Positions 27,493-36,997 of a stretch of 49,551 nt of DNA are shown here, piece by piece. The position numbers were made by a program, and so were the translations under genes. The stretch is from the NCBI GenBank assembly GCA_023251155.1, contig JAHEZH010000023.1, positions 1-49,551 on the forward strand. Reading direction: 5' to 3'. Each line of letters opens with the position of its first letter. Position 1 is the stretch's first letter. The notes beneath the pieces are model-generated. The model saw nothing but the letters and a program-made list of their open reading frames with translations, was not told where the DNA came from and searched no databases. Source of the stretch: Flammeovirgaceae bacterium. Lineage in GTDB: Bacteria > Bacteroidota > Bacteroidia > Cytophagales > Cyclobacteriaceae.

Positions 27493-27676
27493 CACATAGG
27501 TGTTTTAGATATCGATGAGCCTATGATGCGTCATGTCGGAAAATTCCATAACATTATATACACTATTTTACCTCCCTGTTTTTGAACACGGATTCAAAAA
27601 TCCCTTCCCGTTTATTTACAATCTTAAGCCTATACGCTAACTTTCTTCCATTCCAGTATTCTAACTCTTTTTACCC

Positions 27677-28216
27677 ATGGCACACATTCAACTTGATCCT
27701 GCCCTTCCGGGCATTCTGGGGCCGCTGGCACTGAGGCCGGAATTAAGAAAATCATTAAGTGAATTTACGGAACAACTGATGCGTGGAGAGAATTCACTGA
27801 CACGCGCTGAACGAGAGCTCATCGGTACTTACGTATCTGCACTGAATGATTGTTTCTTTTGTGAGCAATCGCACGGGTCGCTCGTTCAGCATTATCTTCA
27901 CTGCGACAATGCTTTTATAGATCATATTAAAAAAGATCATCTGTCCGCCCCGATAGCAGACAAGATGAAAGCACTGCTTACTATTGCAGGAAGTGTACAG
28001 ACGAGCGGAAAAAGTGTAACGACAGCACAGGTAGAAGTTGCCAAAGCAGCAGGTGCCACCGATCTGGAAATCAACGATACTGTTCTTATCGCTTCCTTAT
28101 TCTGCATGTTTAACCGCTATGTAGATGGCCTCAATACATGGGCACCACAAGATAAAGAGTCGTACAAGCAACATGCTGCACAGCGCGCAGAACAAGGTTA
28201 TACTCGCTTTAATTAA
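27677..28216 (+). CDS. AhpD-like carboxymuconolactone decarboxylase family protein
   Basis: A 179-residue all-helical protein with the redox motif Cys59-x-x-Cys62 followed by His66 ('CFFCEQSH'), which in AhpD-type proteins forms a thioredoxin-like peroxidase centre. The context 'LTRAERELIGTYVSALNDC' is typical of the uncharacterised peroxidase-related branch. It probably helps in peroxide reduction, but the electron donor is unknown. The stop codon TAA is followed directly by the ATG of the lipoprotein gene, so the two are co-transcribed. Confidence 0.92.
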   Translation: MAHIQLDPALPGILGPLALRPELRKSLSEFTEQLMRGENSLTRAERELIGTYVSALNDCFFCEQSHGSLVQHYLHCDNAFIDHIKKDHLSAPIADKMKALLTIAGSVQTSGKSVTTAQVEVAKAAGATDLEINDTVLIASLFCMFNRYVDGLNTWAPQDKESYKQHAAQRAEQGYTRFN

Positions 28217-28783
28217 ATGAGGTTCCGGCTAAACATAAGTCTGCTGGTTATTTTATGTTCTTGCGCAAGTACATCTAAACCCATTCATACAGTCTCTGTA
28301 AATGGATTTACTCCATGGATAACCGGGCATGATGCAGCCACCACCCAATTAATACCCACACCAGGGAACAATGCACTGAAAAGCGAAGACGGACAAACCA
28401 TAGCGCATGTAAAATTTGAAGTAACGCAATATGGTGAAGTTTCTTTTCCGATCAATACGAAGACAATTGCCGGACAGGAAGCACTTAAAACGGATCTATC
28501 CGCATACAAACAAATTCAGATTACTTACCAGGCAAACCAGCACTTCATTTTACAACTAAGACAAACAGGAGTACATGGCGGAGTACACAATCAGGTCACA
28601 CTTCCGGCAGCGAATCCGTTCACAACAGTGGTTGTACTCTTTTCAGAATTCAAAGGAGGAAAAACACCATTAGATCTCACCGATGTCGCCAAGTTCAATT
28701 TTGCGTTTCTGTCCAATCATACGAAAGATGGATTTTCGGAACTGAAAGTCCGCAGCTTTATCATTGATGGATATGAGCCTTGA
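28217..28783 (+). CDS. Lipoprotein with a beta-sandwich-like domain
   Basis: A 188-residue protein with a short lipoprotein signal: 'LNISLLVILCSCAS' carries two possible lipobox cysteines. The mature part resembles a carbohydrate-binding or complex-I-intermediate-like beta sandwich ('YKQIQITYQANQHFILQLRQ', 'PFTTVVVLFSEFKGG', 'AKFNFAFLSN', 'LKVRSFIIDGYEP'). The final 'VRSFIIDGYEP' strand and overall pattern recall CBM11-type modules; this is a weak assignment. It follows the AhpD-like gene without a gap and abuts the convergent hydrolase gene. Confidence 0.82.
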   Translation: MRFRLNISLLVILCSCASTSKPIHTVSVNGFTPWITGHDAATTQLIPTPGNNALKSEDGQTIAHVKFEVTQYGEVSFPINTKTIAGQEALKTDLSAYKQIQITYQANQHFILQLRQTGVHGGVHNQVTLPAANPFTTVVVLFSEFKGGKTPLDLTDVAKFNFAFLSNHTKDGFSELKVRSFIIDGYEP

Positions 28784-29623
28784 TTACCGCGTATATTTTT
28801 TAATCCAGGCGATCATTTCATCATTCAGCCTGTCAATCATTTCCTGAGATGCTCCTTCACCACCGTGTGCACCGTTAGGAAGCGAAATGAATTGATATGC
28901 TACTCCATTTTTCTTTAATACACCCGCCAATAAAGCAGATTGCCTGATCGACACAATACTATCTGCCTCACCGTGGGCCATCAGCGTGGGTTTAAAACGG
29001 ACACTGTAATAAGGGCTTGCCTGAGTAAATGCCACATCGGTCGAGTCTCCATTCCAGGCTTTGCCCGCTACTATGGGTAAAAGTCCGAGGGCAGCTTTCT
29101 GAAAATGATCCACCTGATTCAGCTTGACAGGTGCACCCAAGGTAATTACAGCGGAGACCATGTTCTCCTTATCATAACGATACGCGTAAAGAAGGGCAAG
29201 ATGTCCACCCGCGCTTCCTCCCCATAGCAGGTAGTGGTTCTTTCTCACATTCCATGCTGATGCATGGGCACGAACAAAACGGAGTGCCTCGTGAATATCA
29301 CTCATCATATCCGTATAGTGAATTACATCATTACCAAGCCGGTAATTCATATTGATCACATTGATCTGATTTTTGACCATCCGTTCTTTCATAAAATCAG
29401 CATCCTGTTTATCCCCTGACATCCATCCACCCCCATGTATCAATACCACTAATGGTGTAGATCGATTTCTTCCCTCTGCCAGATAAACATCCATCTTTCT
29501 ATTCACACCTTCGCCATATGCGACATCTGCCAGTACTTTCGCCTGTTGCGCAGAAGCGGATAATGAAAGTGCGACTGAACAATAAAAGAAGAAGCTCGTA
29601 ACAGATCGGAAATGAGTCATCAT
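28784..29623 (-). CDS. Secreted alpha/beta hydrolase (BD-FAE/HSL-type esterase)
   Basis: A 279-residue protein with a signal peptide to about residue 25 ('YCSVALSLSASAQQ'). The oxyanion-hole motif 'IHGGGWMSGDKQD' is at 63-75. The nucleophile Ser137 lies in 'WGGSAGGH', and the likely acid Asp221 ('HGEADSIV') and His253 ('NGAHGG') complete the triad. These features match the hormone-sensitive-lipase and carboxylesterase group acting on small acyl esters such as acetylated sugars. Two adjacent ATGs (29623 and 29620) are possible starts. It lies 25 bases after the CHU_C-type gene on the same strand, so it is probably its operon partner. Confidence 0.92.
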   Translation of the reverse strand: MMTHFRSVTSFFFYCSVALSLSASAQQAKVLADVAYGEGVNRKMDVYLAEGRNRSTPLVVLIHGGGWMSGDKQDADFMKERMVKNQINVINMNYRLGNDVIHYTDMMSDIHEALRFVRAHASAWNVRKNHYLLWGGSAGGHLALLYAYRYDKENMVSAVITLGAPVKLNQVDHFQKAALGLLPIVAGKAWNGDSTDVAFTQASPYYSVRFKPTLMAHGEADSIVSIRQSALLAGVLKKNGVAYQFISLPNGAHGGEGASQEMIDRLNDEMIAWIKKYTR

Positions 29624-29648
29624 TGTTAAGCAATCATTTACGTATCGG

Positions 29649-32357
29649 CTAATTTCGGAGAGAAAGTGCGCCTTTAAATTCCTTATTACTGTACTTGATC
29701 AGGTAATAATAAATGCCTGCGGGCTGATCTTTGCCGCTCCAGCGAAAATTACGATCGCTGCTTCCATATACCTGGTTTCCCCAGCGATTAACAATGCGGA
29801 TCATTTCAAAGCGTCCTGTACAGTTATCGGGCGGCAGGATATTAATGCGTTCACCCGTGGCTGCATCGATGATCTCCATGGAGTAGTCATCATTAAAGCC
29901 ATCATCATTGGGGGTGAATACATTGATGGGCAAGAACTCCTCACTCCGTGCTTCTACATCCTTAATGTTGATGGCGACAATTATCGAATCCGCCTTGCCG
30001 TTAAAGCATTTATTATCCTTCAGGTAAAATTTGAACGTGTACCTATTTTCATACAACTCGTTTTGAAAGATGTTGCATTGCGGGTTCCATGAAAACGTAC
30101 TGATTACATTACCCATGCCTTTTGCATTGGCAAACACATAACCTTCGGGTGGGATACTTCCATTCTTTTCTTTTAAGGTCAATGTAAGCGAATCCCTTTG
30201 CGGCAGTATATCCCCATCTGCACCTTGCACATCCAGTATAATCTGTTGACCAAGAGTTACATTGAGCTGATTGTCCGCAGCAAGGGTTAATTCCGGATTT
30301 TTACTGACAACCGTGAGCTGAGGTGCCAGGTTATCGGGAGGTAATACCTTCACCTGTACCGTTACCGTATCCGCTTTGCGTATGCGGCATTTGTTCGTAC
30401 TGTCAACGGCCAGGAACATAAATTCAAACTCATCTTTCTTTTTAAGATCTACCTTACTGCAGTCGATACTCCACACAAAATCAGAAGAGAGCGAGCCATT
30501 ACCGGTCTTCTTTTGAAAAGACATGCCAAAATCTGCCGCCTTGAAGCCGACCGGAATCATACGCAGTGCAATAAAATCATTATCGACTATATCTGATCCG
30601 GTTACTTTAAACGCCAGGGATTGATTGATTTTGCGCTGAAGCCCGCTAACCAATTTCTCCATCGGATCAGGAGTAAGATCGGTATCCACAATGGGGTCAG
30701 CATTGCCGGGCAGTATTACTTTAAGATTGTAAACTGCTTTGACCGGATCATTGAGCTGGCATTGATCCATATCATTGACCAATAGGTTAATGAGAAATGA
30801 CGTGCGCTTCGCAAAACTATATACATCACAATAGGCGTCCCAGGTAATGTTACCTTTAATCAGGCCGGGCTGCCAGGTAGTAACATTCACTTTCATCCCT
30901 GCATCTGCAAACGAAAAACCTGATGGCGCTGAAATGAATGTCAATTCATCTCCATCATCATCTCTGATTTCGAAAGGCCATGATGCCTGGTCACCTTCCT
31001 GCACCAGGCCGGTTACGTTAGTAGCCGTTACAAAATACGGATCATGATTTACAGGAGGCTCTACATATACATTCACTTTGAGGGTATCAAGCAGCGGAAG
31101 GCTACACGCATCGTCCATGGCAATAATACCAATTTGGTACAAACCACTTTTAAGAAAGGGACATTGCGGAAAGCAGATACGAAAATCCTTGGTGCTGCCA
31201 TTGACAAGTGTAGCGGATAGTTGAGCAGGAAGAATCTGGTTCAGTGTTGCTGACTTAAAATTCAGACCGATCACACGTAAACTAATATTCTCCGTATTAT
31301 TATCCGCTGCATTTTCTGAATCCGGATCGGACACCTGTACCTGAATACATCGGTCGGCATCGGCTACCTGATTGCTGAAACTCACATTCATCTCACCATC
31401 ATAAATAAATGAGGCATCCGTTAATTTCTTTCCTACAATCTTAGGCGGACTGGCTACTTTGCAGTCTACTACTACCATCTGAAAATCACGCCTGCTCTCT
31501 CCTATCTTTTCTTTGTTACGATACTCTTCCACCTTCACGGCAAACACAAACAAACCGACATTGGGTGGAGGTGTTACTGTAAGCATGCCCTCTCTGGTAA
31601 TGTGTAGATCAGGATTCCCCTTGGTGATATGATCCAAATCATAACCCGGACGCCAATTGATTAAATTATATGGTGCCGGCTGCACCGGTGGAACAGCCAC
31701 GGCACTACTTGTGTTCAATGGAGTAGTCAATGTGTACACCAGCGAATCGCCATCATCATCAATGCCGGCAAAATCAACATAGTAAGGACGACTTGGACAT
31801 GCATAATCATTAAGCGGAGGGAACAGACGTGGAGAAGAATTAATAAAAGCCACACCGTTTTTTGATACCGGAGGAAATTCGAGGTAGAAAGTCTGCCCAG
31901 CGGTATTAATGCTGTTTTGAGGATTCTGACTGAATATATTGGTGATGGTATAATTGCGGCAGCAGCGCTCCCACGCTACATAATATCCGGCAGGATCACT
32001 GTACGTGTTGGCGGGTAATGTGATCAGTGCGGTATAAATTAACTTATCTGTCTTTACTTCACCTTGCGAGCAGCTGGGTTGAGTATAGCCCACACGTGTT
32101 TTTTCAGAAAACCGTAAAGTAACCGGCATCATTCTCGCGTTGTCGGACTTGCGAAAAATATACGCAACAAGTGTGGGCTCGTTTTGCTCCGGAGGTTGCC
32201 CATTAAATCCATTGTTATTCACATCAAAATAGTAAATCAGGTTGAGCTGGTATTGATTGCCTTTCACATAGAGCAATTCAAACTCGCCACCCACGATGTG
32301 TGAGGCCATCACAGGGATTGCAAACAGGCAGTAGAATAGAAATAAAAGCTTTTTCAC
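29649..32357 (-). CDS. Large secreted protein with gliding-motility-associated (CHU_C/T9SS type B) C-terminal domain
   Basis: A 902-residue exported protein with a signal peptide 'LLFLFYCLFAIPVMAS', followed by 'HIVGGEFELLYVKGNQYQL', typical of long Bacteroidota surface proteins. Repeated Ig/cadherin/PKD-like segments follow, each with 'DDDGD', 'DPDSENAADNN' or 'GADGDI' acidic stretches that may bind calcium. The C-terminal approximately 90 residues carry 'INVFTPNDDGFNDDYS', 'RIVNRWGNQVYGS' and 'GIYYYLIKYSNKEFKG', the hallmark of the gliding-motility C-terminal domain that directs T9SS type B export. The start is GTG at 32357 with a TATATTTC -7-like element at 32374-32381. It diverges from rlmD. 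Confidence 0.92.
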   Translation of the reverse strand: MKKLLFLFYCLFAIPVMASHIVGGEFELLYVKGNQYQLNLIYYFDVNNNGFNGQPPEQNEPTLVAYIFRKSDNARMMPVTLRFSEKTRVGYTQPSCSQGEVKTDKLIYTALITLPANTYSDPAGYYVAWERCCRNYTITNIFSQNPQNSINTAGQTFYLEFPPVSKNGVAFINSSPRLFPPLNDYACPSRPYYVDFAGIDDDGDSLVYTLTTPLNTSSAVAVPPVQPAPYNLINWRPGYDLDHITKGNPDLHITREGMLTVTPPPNVGLFVFAVKVEEYRNKEKIGESRRDFQMVVVDCKVASPPKIVGKKLTDASFIYDGEMNVSFSNQVADADRCIQVQVSDPDSENAADNNTENISLRVIGLNFKSATLNQILPAQLSATLVNGSTKDFRICFPQCPFLKSGLYQIGIIAMDDACSLPLLDTLKVNVYVEPPVNHDPYFVTATNVTGLVQEGDQASWPFEIRDDDGDELTFISAPSGFSFADAGMKVNVTTWQPGLIKGNITWDAYCDVYSFAKRTSFLINLLVNDMDQCQLNDPVKAVYNLKVILPGNADPIVDTDLTPDPMEKLVSGLQRKINQSLAFKVTGSDIVDNDFIALRMIPVGFKAADFGMSFQKKTGNGSLSSDFVWSIDCSKVDLKKKDEFEFMFLAVDSTNKCRIRKADTVTVQVKVLPPDNLAPQLTVVSKNPELTLAADNQLNVTLGQQIILDVQGADGDILPQRDSLTLTLKEKNGSIPPEGYVFANAKGMGNVISTFSWNPQCNIFQNELYENRYTFKFYLKDNKCFNGKADSIIVAINIKDVEARSEEFLPINVFTPNDDGFNDDYSMEIIDAATGERINILPPDNCTGRFEMIRIVNRWGNQVYGSSDRNFRWSGKDQPAGIYYYLIKYSNKEFKGALSLRN

Positions 32358-32373
32358 GGTTCAGGCTCAATTC

Positions 32374-32381
32374 GAAATATA
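32374..32381 (-). promoter_or_regulatory. -7-like element TATATTTC for the CHU_C-type protein gene
   Basis: The minus strand reads TATATTTC, one mismatch (final C) from TAnnTTTG, 16 bases before the GTG at 32357. It lies within the 77-base divergent region shared with rlmD. Confidence 0.35.
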
Positions 32382-32418
32382 ACAAAAGCCTCCAACGGGT
32401 GAAACCCCCATCTTTGCG

Positions 32419-32426
32419 TAATTTCG
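32419..32426 (+). promoter_or_regulatory. -7-like element TAATTTCG upstream of rlmD
   Basis: TAATTTCGCGGC just ahead of the rlmD ATG at 32435, with eight bases between the element and the start. It has the same shape as TACTTTCGCAGC before the MFS gene. Confidence 0.4.
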
Positions 32427-32434
32427 CGGCTATT

Positions 32435-33850
32435 ATGAAAAAAGGGGACGTACTGGAAAATATTTTGGTGGAAAGCATGGCTGCCGAGGGCAAATGCATC
32501 GCCAAACTCAACGGACAAGTCATTTTTATTGAAGGCGGTGCTCCCGGTGATACCGTTGATATTTCACTCACCAAAATCAAAAACTCGTTCCTCGAAGGGA
32601 AAGTGGTGATAATAAAAAAATTCTCCGAAACCAGGGCAGTGCCTTTTTGTGCACACTTCGGTACCTGTGGCGGATGCTCGTGGCAACACATCAACTACGA
32701 CACACAACTGACTTATAAACGTCAGCAGGTAGTCGATAACCTGGAGCGTATTGGTGGACTTACGCTTCCACCCATACCGCACATTCTGCCTTCGGCCAAA
32801 ACAAAATACTATCGCAATAAACTGGATTACACATTCAGTGCACGCCGATGGCTGACCAAAGAAGAGCTCGCTTCCGGTATGCCCTTTGGCGAAGGCGGGT
32901 TAGGATATCACCTCCCACGGATGTTCGATAAAATATTCGATGTGAAGGAATGTCACCTTCAGCCCGATCCGTCCAATAGCATTCGTTTGCTGGCGAAAGA
33001 AATCGCGCTAAGAGAAAACATTCCTTTCTTCGACATGCGCCTGCAGACAGGTTTCATGCGCACATTAACCATTCGCACCACTTCAACAGGCGACACCATG
33101 ATCATACTGCAGGTGACGCAGGATAAAATGGAGTGGATCGAAAAAGTATTGAAAGGATTAACGGATGCATTCCCGCAAATCACATCCGCCAACTACATCA
33201 TCAACGCAAAGAGGAACGATACCTTTGCTGACCTTGATGTCATCTGCTGGAAAGGTGATCCGTATATCACCGAGGTAATGCCCAAACCGGATGGAAGCGG
33301 TACACTTCAGTTCCGTATCGGGCCAAAATCCTTCTATCAAACCAATCCGGAGCAGGCGCACGAATTATATAAAGTAGCCTGGAAGATGGCGGCATTGAAA
33401 GGCGATGAACGGGTGTATGATTTATACACCGGCACGGGCACCATTGCCAATTATATAGCCGGCCAGGCCAAGAAAGTAATTGGATTGGAATATGTAGCTG
33501 CGGCTATTGAAGATGCAAAAGTGAATTCAAAAATCAACGGCATTACCAATACCGACTTCTATGCCGGCGACATGAAAGACCTGCTCAACGATAGCTTCCT
33601 ATCCCAGCACGGAAGGCCCGATACCATTATCACCGATCCGCCACGTGCCGGTATGCACGAAGACGTGTGTAAAATGCTGATGAAAGCAGCGCCTGATAAA
33701 ATCGTGTACGTAAGTTGCAATGCGGCAACGCAGGCGCGCGATCTTAAAATCTTATCGGAAATGTATGACGTAGTAGCGGTACAACCGGTAGATATGTTTC
33801 CGCAGACCACTCACGTGGAGAATGTAGCTGAATTGATTAAACGTAAATAA
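32435..33850 (+). CDS. rlmD: 23S rRNA (uracil-C5)-methyltransferase RlmD-type
   Basis: A 471-residue RNA methyltransferase. A TRAM-like N-terminal beta barrel (about 1-60) is followed by iron-sulfur ligands Cys72, Cys78, Cys81 and Cys173 ('CAHFGTCGGCSW' and 'VKECHLQ'). The methyltransferase domain contains 'DLYTGTGTIANYIA', 'TDPPRAGMHEDV' and the catalytic Cys428 in 'VYVSCNAAT'. It transfers a methyl from S-adenosylmethionine to a uridine; RlmD modifies U1939 of 23S rRNA, but RumA/RlmCD-type relatives differ in target, so the exact site is inferred. The ATG at 32435 gives the usual length; a longer frame to 32300 overlaps the divergent gene. Confidence 0.93.
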   Translation: MKKGDVLENILVESMAAEGKCIAKLNGQVIFIEGGAPGDTVDISLTKIKNSFLEGKVVIIKKFSETRAVPFCAHFGTCGGCSWQHINYDTQLTYKRQQVVDNLERIGGLTLPPIPHILPSAKTKYYRNKLDYTFSARRWLTKEELASGMPFGEGGLGYHLPRMFDKIFDVKECHLQPDPSNSIRLLAKEIALRENIPFFDMRLQTGFMRTLTIRTTSTGDTMIILQVTQDKMEWIEKVLKGLTDAFPQITSANYIINAKRNDTFADLDVICWKGDPYITEVMPKPDGSGTLQFRIGPKSFYQTNPEQAHELYKVAWKMAALKGDERVYDLYTGTGTIANYIAGQAKKVIGLEYVAAAIEDAKVNSKINGITNTDFYAGDMKDLLNDSFLSQHGRPDTIITDPPRAGMHEDVCKMLMKAAPDKIVYVSCNAATQARDLKILSEMYDVVAVQPVDMFPQTTHVENVAELIKRK

Positions 33851-33857
33851 TAGCCGC

Positions 33858-33955
33858 CATTGCGAGGCACGGAAGCAGTAGCTGTAACGGAAGAATAAAC
33901 TATTGCCCTGTTCTTGTTAAGAAATGGCTTTAGTCGTTCCTCCTTCGCAATAACG
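33858..33955. repeat. REP-like imperfect inverted repeat downstream of rlmD
   Basis: The left arm 33858-33877 contains CATTGCGAGGCACGGAAGCA. The right arm at 33935-33955, read on the minus strand, gives TATTGCGAAGGAGGAACG. Both match the general shape of dispersed 'CATTGCGAGGA(G)GAACGACGAAGCAATC' extragenic elements. It fills most of the gap between rlmD and def. Confidence 0.5.
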
Positions 33956-33969
33956 ATTAGCTGTTAGCG

Positions 33970-33976
33970 TATTTTG
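33970..33976 (+). promoter_or_regulatory. -7-like element TATTTTG upstream of def
   Basis: A one-base-shorter variant of TAnnTTTG, 26 bases before the def ATG. It shows def has its own promoter after the REP-like element. Confidence 0.4.
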
Positions 33977-34002
33977 TAGACAACGATTATTAGAAAATAA
34001 CC

Positions 34003-34584
34003 ATGATACTCCCCATTGTATCCTACGGACATCGCGTATTACGCAAAAAGTGTGACCCGATCAAAGCATCGTATCCCAAACTGGAGGCATTGATCGACAC
34101 GATGTGGAAGACCCTGGCTATGGCGGATGGCTGCGGACTGGCCGCACCACAAGTCAACTTACCTATCCGTTTATTTCTGGTCGATAGTAAAATAGTATAT
34201 GATGTGATGGACGATGCTACACGCGCCAACTATTTCGATGGCGATGAAGGTATTCACGAAGTATTCATCAATGCAGCGATCACGGAAGAATCAGAAGAGG
34301 TATGGAAAGACCGTGAAGGATGTTTGAGTATTCCCTCCATGACGGAGCCGGTGGAGCGCCCCTGGCGGATTACACTAAACTATTACGATCGCAACTTCAA
34401 CAAACACACCCGCACCTTCAGCGGACTCACCGCGCGGATGATTCAGCATGAATACGATCATACGGAAGGAGTGCTCTACATCGATTACCTCACCGCCGAA
34501 CGCCGAAAAGTACTCAAACCCAAACTTGAAAAAGCCAAACGGGGTGAGGTACGTGTGAAGTATCCGATGAAGTTTGTAAAGTAA
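34003..34584 (+). CDS. def: Peptide deformylase
   Basis: A 193-residue metalloenzyme that removes the N-formyl group from nascent proteins. All three family motifs are present: 'GCGLAAPQ' (substrate loop), 'EGCLSIP' with the metal-binding Cys, and 'QHEYDH' with two metal-binding His and the catalytic Glu. An insertion between motifs 1 and 2 ('DDATRANYFDGDEGIHEVF') is common in Bacteroidota deformylases. No formyltransferase gene is next to it, unlike in many bacteria. Confidence 0.97.
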   Translation: MILPIVSYGHRVLRKKCDPIKASYPKLEALIDTMWKTLAMADGCGLAAPQVNLPIRLFLVDSKIVYDVMDDATRANYFDGDEGIHEVFINAAITEESEEVWKDREGCLSIPSMTEPVERPWRITLNYYDRNFNKHTRTFSGLTARMIQHEYDHTEGVLYIDYLTAERRKVLKPKLEKAKRGEVRVKYPMKFVK

Positions 34585-34757
34585 GAATCAAAACGCTGGC
34601 ATTTGGATTAGCCCAAAGTGATCAATCCTCGGTTCATCGGCATGAAATAGTCATTGCTTGATTTGCCACCTGATGGAAAGAAAAAAATGCACTTCAATCA
34701 CTTCATAAATTCTTCTTTCCAAAAACAAGTCCTTACTTTAGATCGAGATCTCCTATC

Positions 34758-36044
34758 ATGAACATCGATAACCCCTCCAAAAAACGCTCTACCGAAATCA
34801 TTGCAGGCATCTCCACCTTCATGGCCGCTGCCTATATTATTGTTGTTAACCCTGCCATACTCAGTCAAAGTGGTATGCCTTTCCCTGCAGTGCTTACGGC
34901 AACTGTACTCGTTTCCTTCTTTAGCAGTTTGATGATGGGCTGGTACGCACGCAATCCCATCCTTGTTGCTCCAGGCATGGGGCTTAATGCCTTTTTTACT
35001 TTCTCTGTAGTGCTGGGGATGAAAGTACCTTGGCCGGTTGCATTAGGCGCTGTGTTTTGGTCGGGGGTTATTTTTCTTCTGCTCTCCGTATTCAACATCC
35101 GCACCTACATCGTCAAAGCGATACCCAAAACGTTGCGTTATGCCATCGCGGCCGGAATAGGGCTGTTTATTTCATTAATCGGATTCATCAATGCCGGATG
35201 GATCATTCATCAACCCGCCACGATACTCGGTATAAGCAAACTCAATCCATCGCTAATCACATTTCTCATCGGCCTTGCCATCATTGCTGTACTCACTTTA
35301 CGAAAAGTAAAAGGGGCACTACTTATTGGCATTGTACTCACTACGCTGTTGGCTTATCCCTTAGGAAGGTGGTGGGGCGATACACAAGTCGTGCGCTATA
35401 CCGGCTTATGGTCAGCACCCGATTTCAGTTTGCTTTTTCAATTGGATTTGGTGAATTCACTCACCTGGGCGATGGTGCCCGTCATCTTTGCGTTTGTGTT
35501 TACCGATCTGTTTGATAGCCTCTCCACTTTCGTGGGATTGGCCGAAGCAGCCAAACTCACCGATGAAAAAGGAGAGCCACGAAACATCAAAGAGTCATTA
35601 TTGACCGATGCCGCATCCACCACCTTAGCGGGATTGGTTGGTTCAAGTCCGGGCACTGCCTTTATTGAATCAGCAGTAGGCATTGAAGCGGGTGGACGCA
35701 CCGGGCTAACAGCGATCACCGCAGCAATGCTGTTCTTACCCTTCCTGTTCTTATCTCCATTATTATCCGCAATACCCGCCATTGCTACCGCACCCGCATT
35801 AGTAATGGTGGGCGTGTTTATGATACAACCTGTTACCAAAATCAACTGGCAACAATGGGACGATGCTGTTCCTGCGTTCCTTGCCATGGTGATGATCCCT
35901 TTCACCTATTCCATCTCGCAAGGCATCATCTGGGGGTTCCTCAGCTGGACACTATTAAAACTCGCAGGTGGCAAGCGTAATGAAGTAAGTGCTACACTAT
36001 TCATTATCGATGCCTTTTGCATCACCGCACTCATCATTGAATAG
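34758..36044 (+). CDS. NCS2-family purine permease (AzgA/PbuG-like)
   Basis: A 428-residue inner-membrane transporter with 12-14 hydrophobic segments. Diagnostic stretches are 'AYIIVVNPAILS', 'LVAPGMGLNAFFTF', 'FTDLFDSLSTFVG' and 'SPGTAFIESAVGIEAGGRTG', which match proton-coupled adenine/guanine/hypoxanthine permeases. Substrate is inferred from family. A TACTTTAG sequence about 20 bases upstream resembles the -7 element with one mismatch. It is probably monocistronic. Confidence 0.93.
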   Translation: MNIDNPSKKRSTEIIAGISTFMAAAYIIVVNPAILSQSGMPFPAVLTATVLVSFFSSLMMGWYARNPILVAPGMGLNAFFTFSVVLGMKVPWPVALGAVFWSGVIFLLLSVFNIRTYIVKAIPKTLRYAIAAGIGLFISLIGFINAGWIIHQPATILGISKLNPSLITFLIGLAIIAVLTLRKVKGALLIGIVLTTLLAYPLGRWWGDTQVVRYTGLWSAPDFSLLFQLDLVNSLTWAMVPVIFAFVFTDLFDSLSTFVGLAEAAKLTDEKGEPRNIKESLLTDAASTTLAGLVGSSPGTAFIESAVGIEAGGRTGLTAITAAMLFLPFLFLSPLLSAIPAIATAPALVMVGVFMIQPVTKINWQQWDDAVPAFLAMVMIPFTYSISQGIIWGFLSWTLLKLAGGKRNEVSATLFIIDAFCITALIIE

Positions 36045-36246
36045 ATAAAACCAAACACGCACCCGCTCGCATCCTCAAATCATTAATCCATTCTCCACCG
36101 CATCTCAAATCGGTATACAGAAAAAGAGGAATCACTAAAGAGCCATTGGATTTTTAATACTTACCGTGGTTGGTGTCCTCCAACCCTACATCATTCAGTT
36201 CGTGGAGACTCATATCAGTGAGTAGCCATTAGTCATTAACCAAACT

Positions 36247-36274
36247 AAAAAGAACAGCCGTCAGCTGCTCTTTT
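36247..36274. terminator. Imperfect hairpin between convergent genes
   Basis: A hairpin with A/T-run flanks, pairing 36248-36258 with 36264-36274 with one mismatch, 15 bases from the 3' end of the Pro-rich gene. It could act in both directions. Confidence 0.5.
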
Positions 36275-36288
36275 ACTCTTGACAGAAA

Positions 36289-36777
36289 CTAATTCTGCGG
36301 AATCAATTTACCACTCTGATCGAACCTGTAAATAGTAGCAGGTTGTACTACGGTAGGTAACCCCGGTGTCACAGGCTGTGCCTGCAAACCTCCCATGGGG
36401 TTAGGTGTAGTGGGTGTCGTTCCCTGCACAGGTGAAGAAGGCATTGGTGTAGAAGGACTTGCTGGTGCAAGCGGGTTAACAGAAGGTGTTGTTCCTGCCG
36501 GAGATGGCATCTGTAAAGAATATTGATTAGTAGATGGATTGAAGTACATTGTGCCATTCTCCCAACCTTTATATTGTGTACCCTGCAACGTGCTGCGCAG
36601 TGGATCAGGAATGGCACTATTGTTAATCTGCGTTCCATACAATGCCGTGGACGTATTGTAATTAGTACCTGGGGCAGGCGGAGCAGAAGGCGTTGGTGTT
36701 TGTGCGGTCGCTATACCGATAGTCAGTGATAAAGCAGCCCCGATAGAATATAGTGTTTTCGGTGTTTTCGTTTTCAT
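36289..36777 (-). CDS. Secreted Pro/Thr/Ser-rich protein of unknown function
   Basis: A 162-residue protein with a signal peptide ('TLYSIGAALSLTIGIATAQ'). The mature part is low-complexity and Pro/Ser/Thr/Gln-rich, in places repetitive ('PSTPMPSSPVQ', 'TTPTTPNPMGG', 'QAQPVTPGLP'), around a more ordered middle ('GTQYKGWENGTMYFNPST'). It has no cysteine. It resembles small periplasmic or cell-surface proteins of unknown role. ATG at 36777 was chosen because the 56 upstream residues in frame are not protein-like. Confidence 0.72.
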   Translation of the reverse strand: MKTKTPKTLYSIGAALSLTIGIATAQTPTPSAPPAPGTNYNTSTALYGTQINNSAIPDPLRSTLQGTQYKGWENGTMYFNPSTNQYSLQMPSPAGTTPSVNPLAPASPSTPMPSSPVQGTTPTTPNPMGGLQAQPVTPGLPTVVQPATIYRFDQSGKLIPQN

Positions 36778-36945
36778 AATGATCACTCTTTTTGGTTCAT
36801 GCATGGAGACGAAAAAACCGTGCCGCGTAAAACCGTGCCAATGAAAGAGTAGCGGGCAAGTTCCTTCCCTTATCTGGGGAATTAGCACATAGTTACCTGG
36901 GAATTTTACACCCATTCCCACGATGTAAGATGTAAATCGTATCAC

Positions 36946-36974
36946 AAAAAAAAGGCACCGGTGAGATGCCTTTT
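36946..36974 (-). terminator. Intrinsic terminator after rseP
   Basis: On the minus strand an 8-bp stem (36967-36974 with 36950-36957) with a 9-base loop is followed by a run of eight T. It lies 24 bases past the rseP stop codon. Confidence 0.85.
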
Positions 36975-36997
36975 CGTTGAACGAAACTGATCGCTTT

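Noticed and set aside
36796..36835. Short direct repeat (AAAACCGTGCC twice) upstream of the Pro-rich gene
   Set aside because: Only two copies, with no further structure; too little to call a binding site or repeat array.
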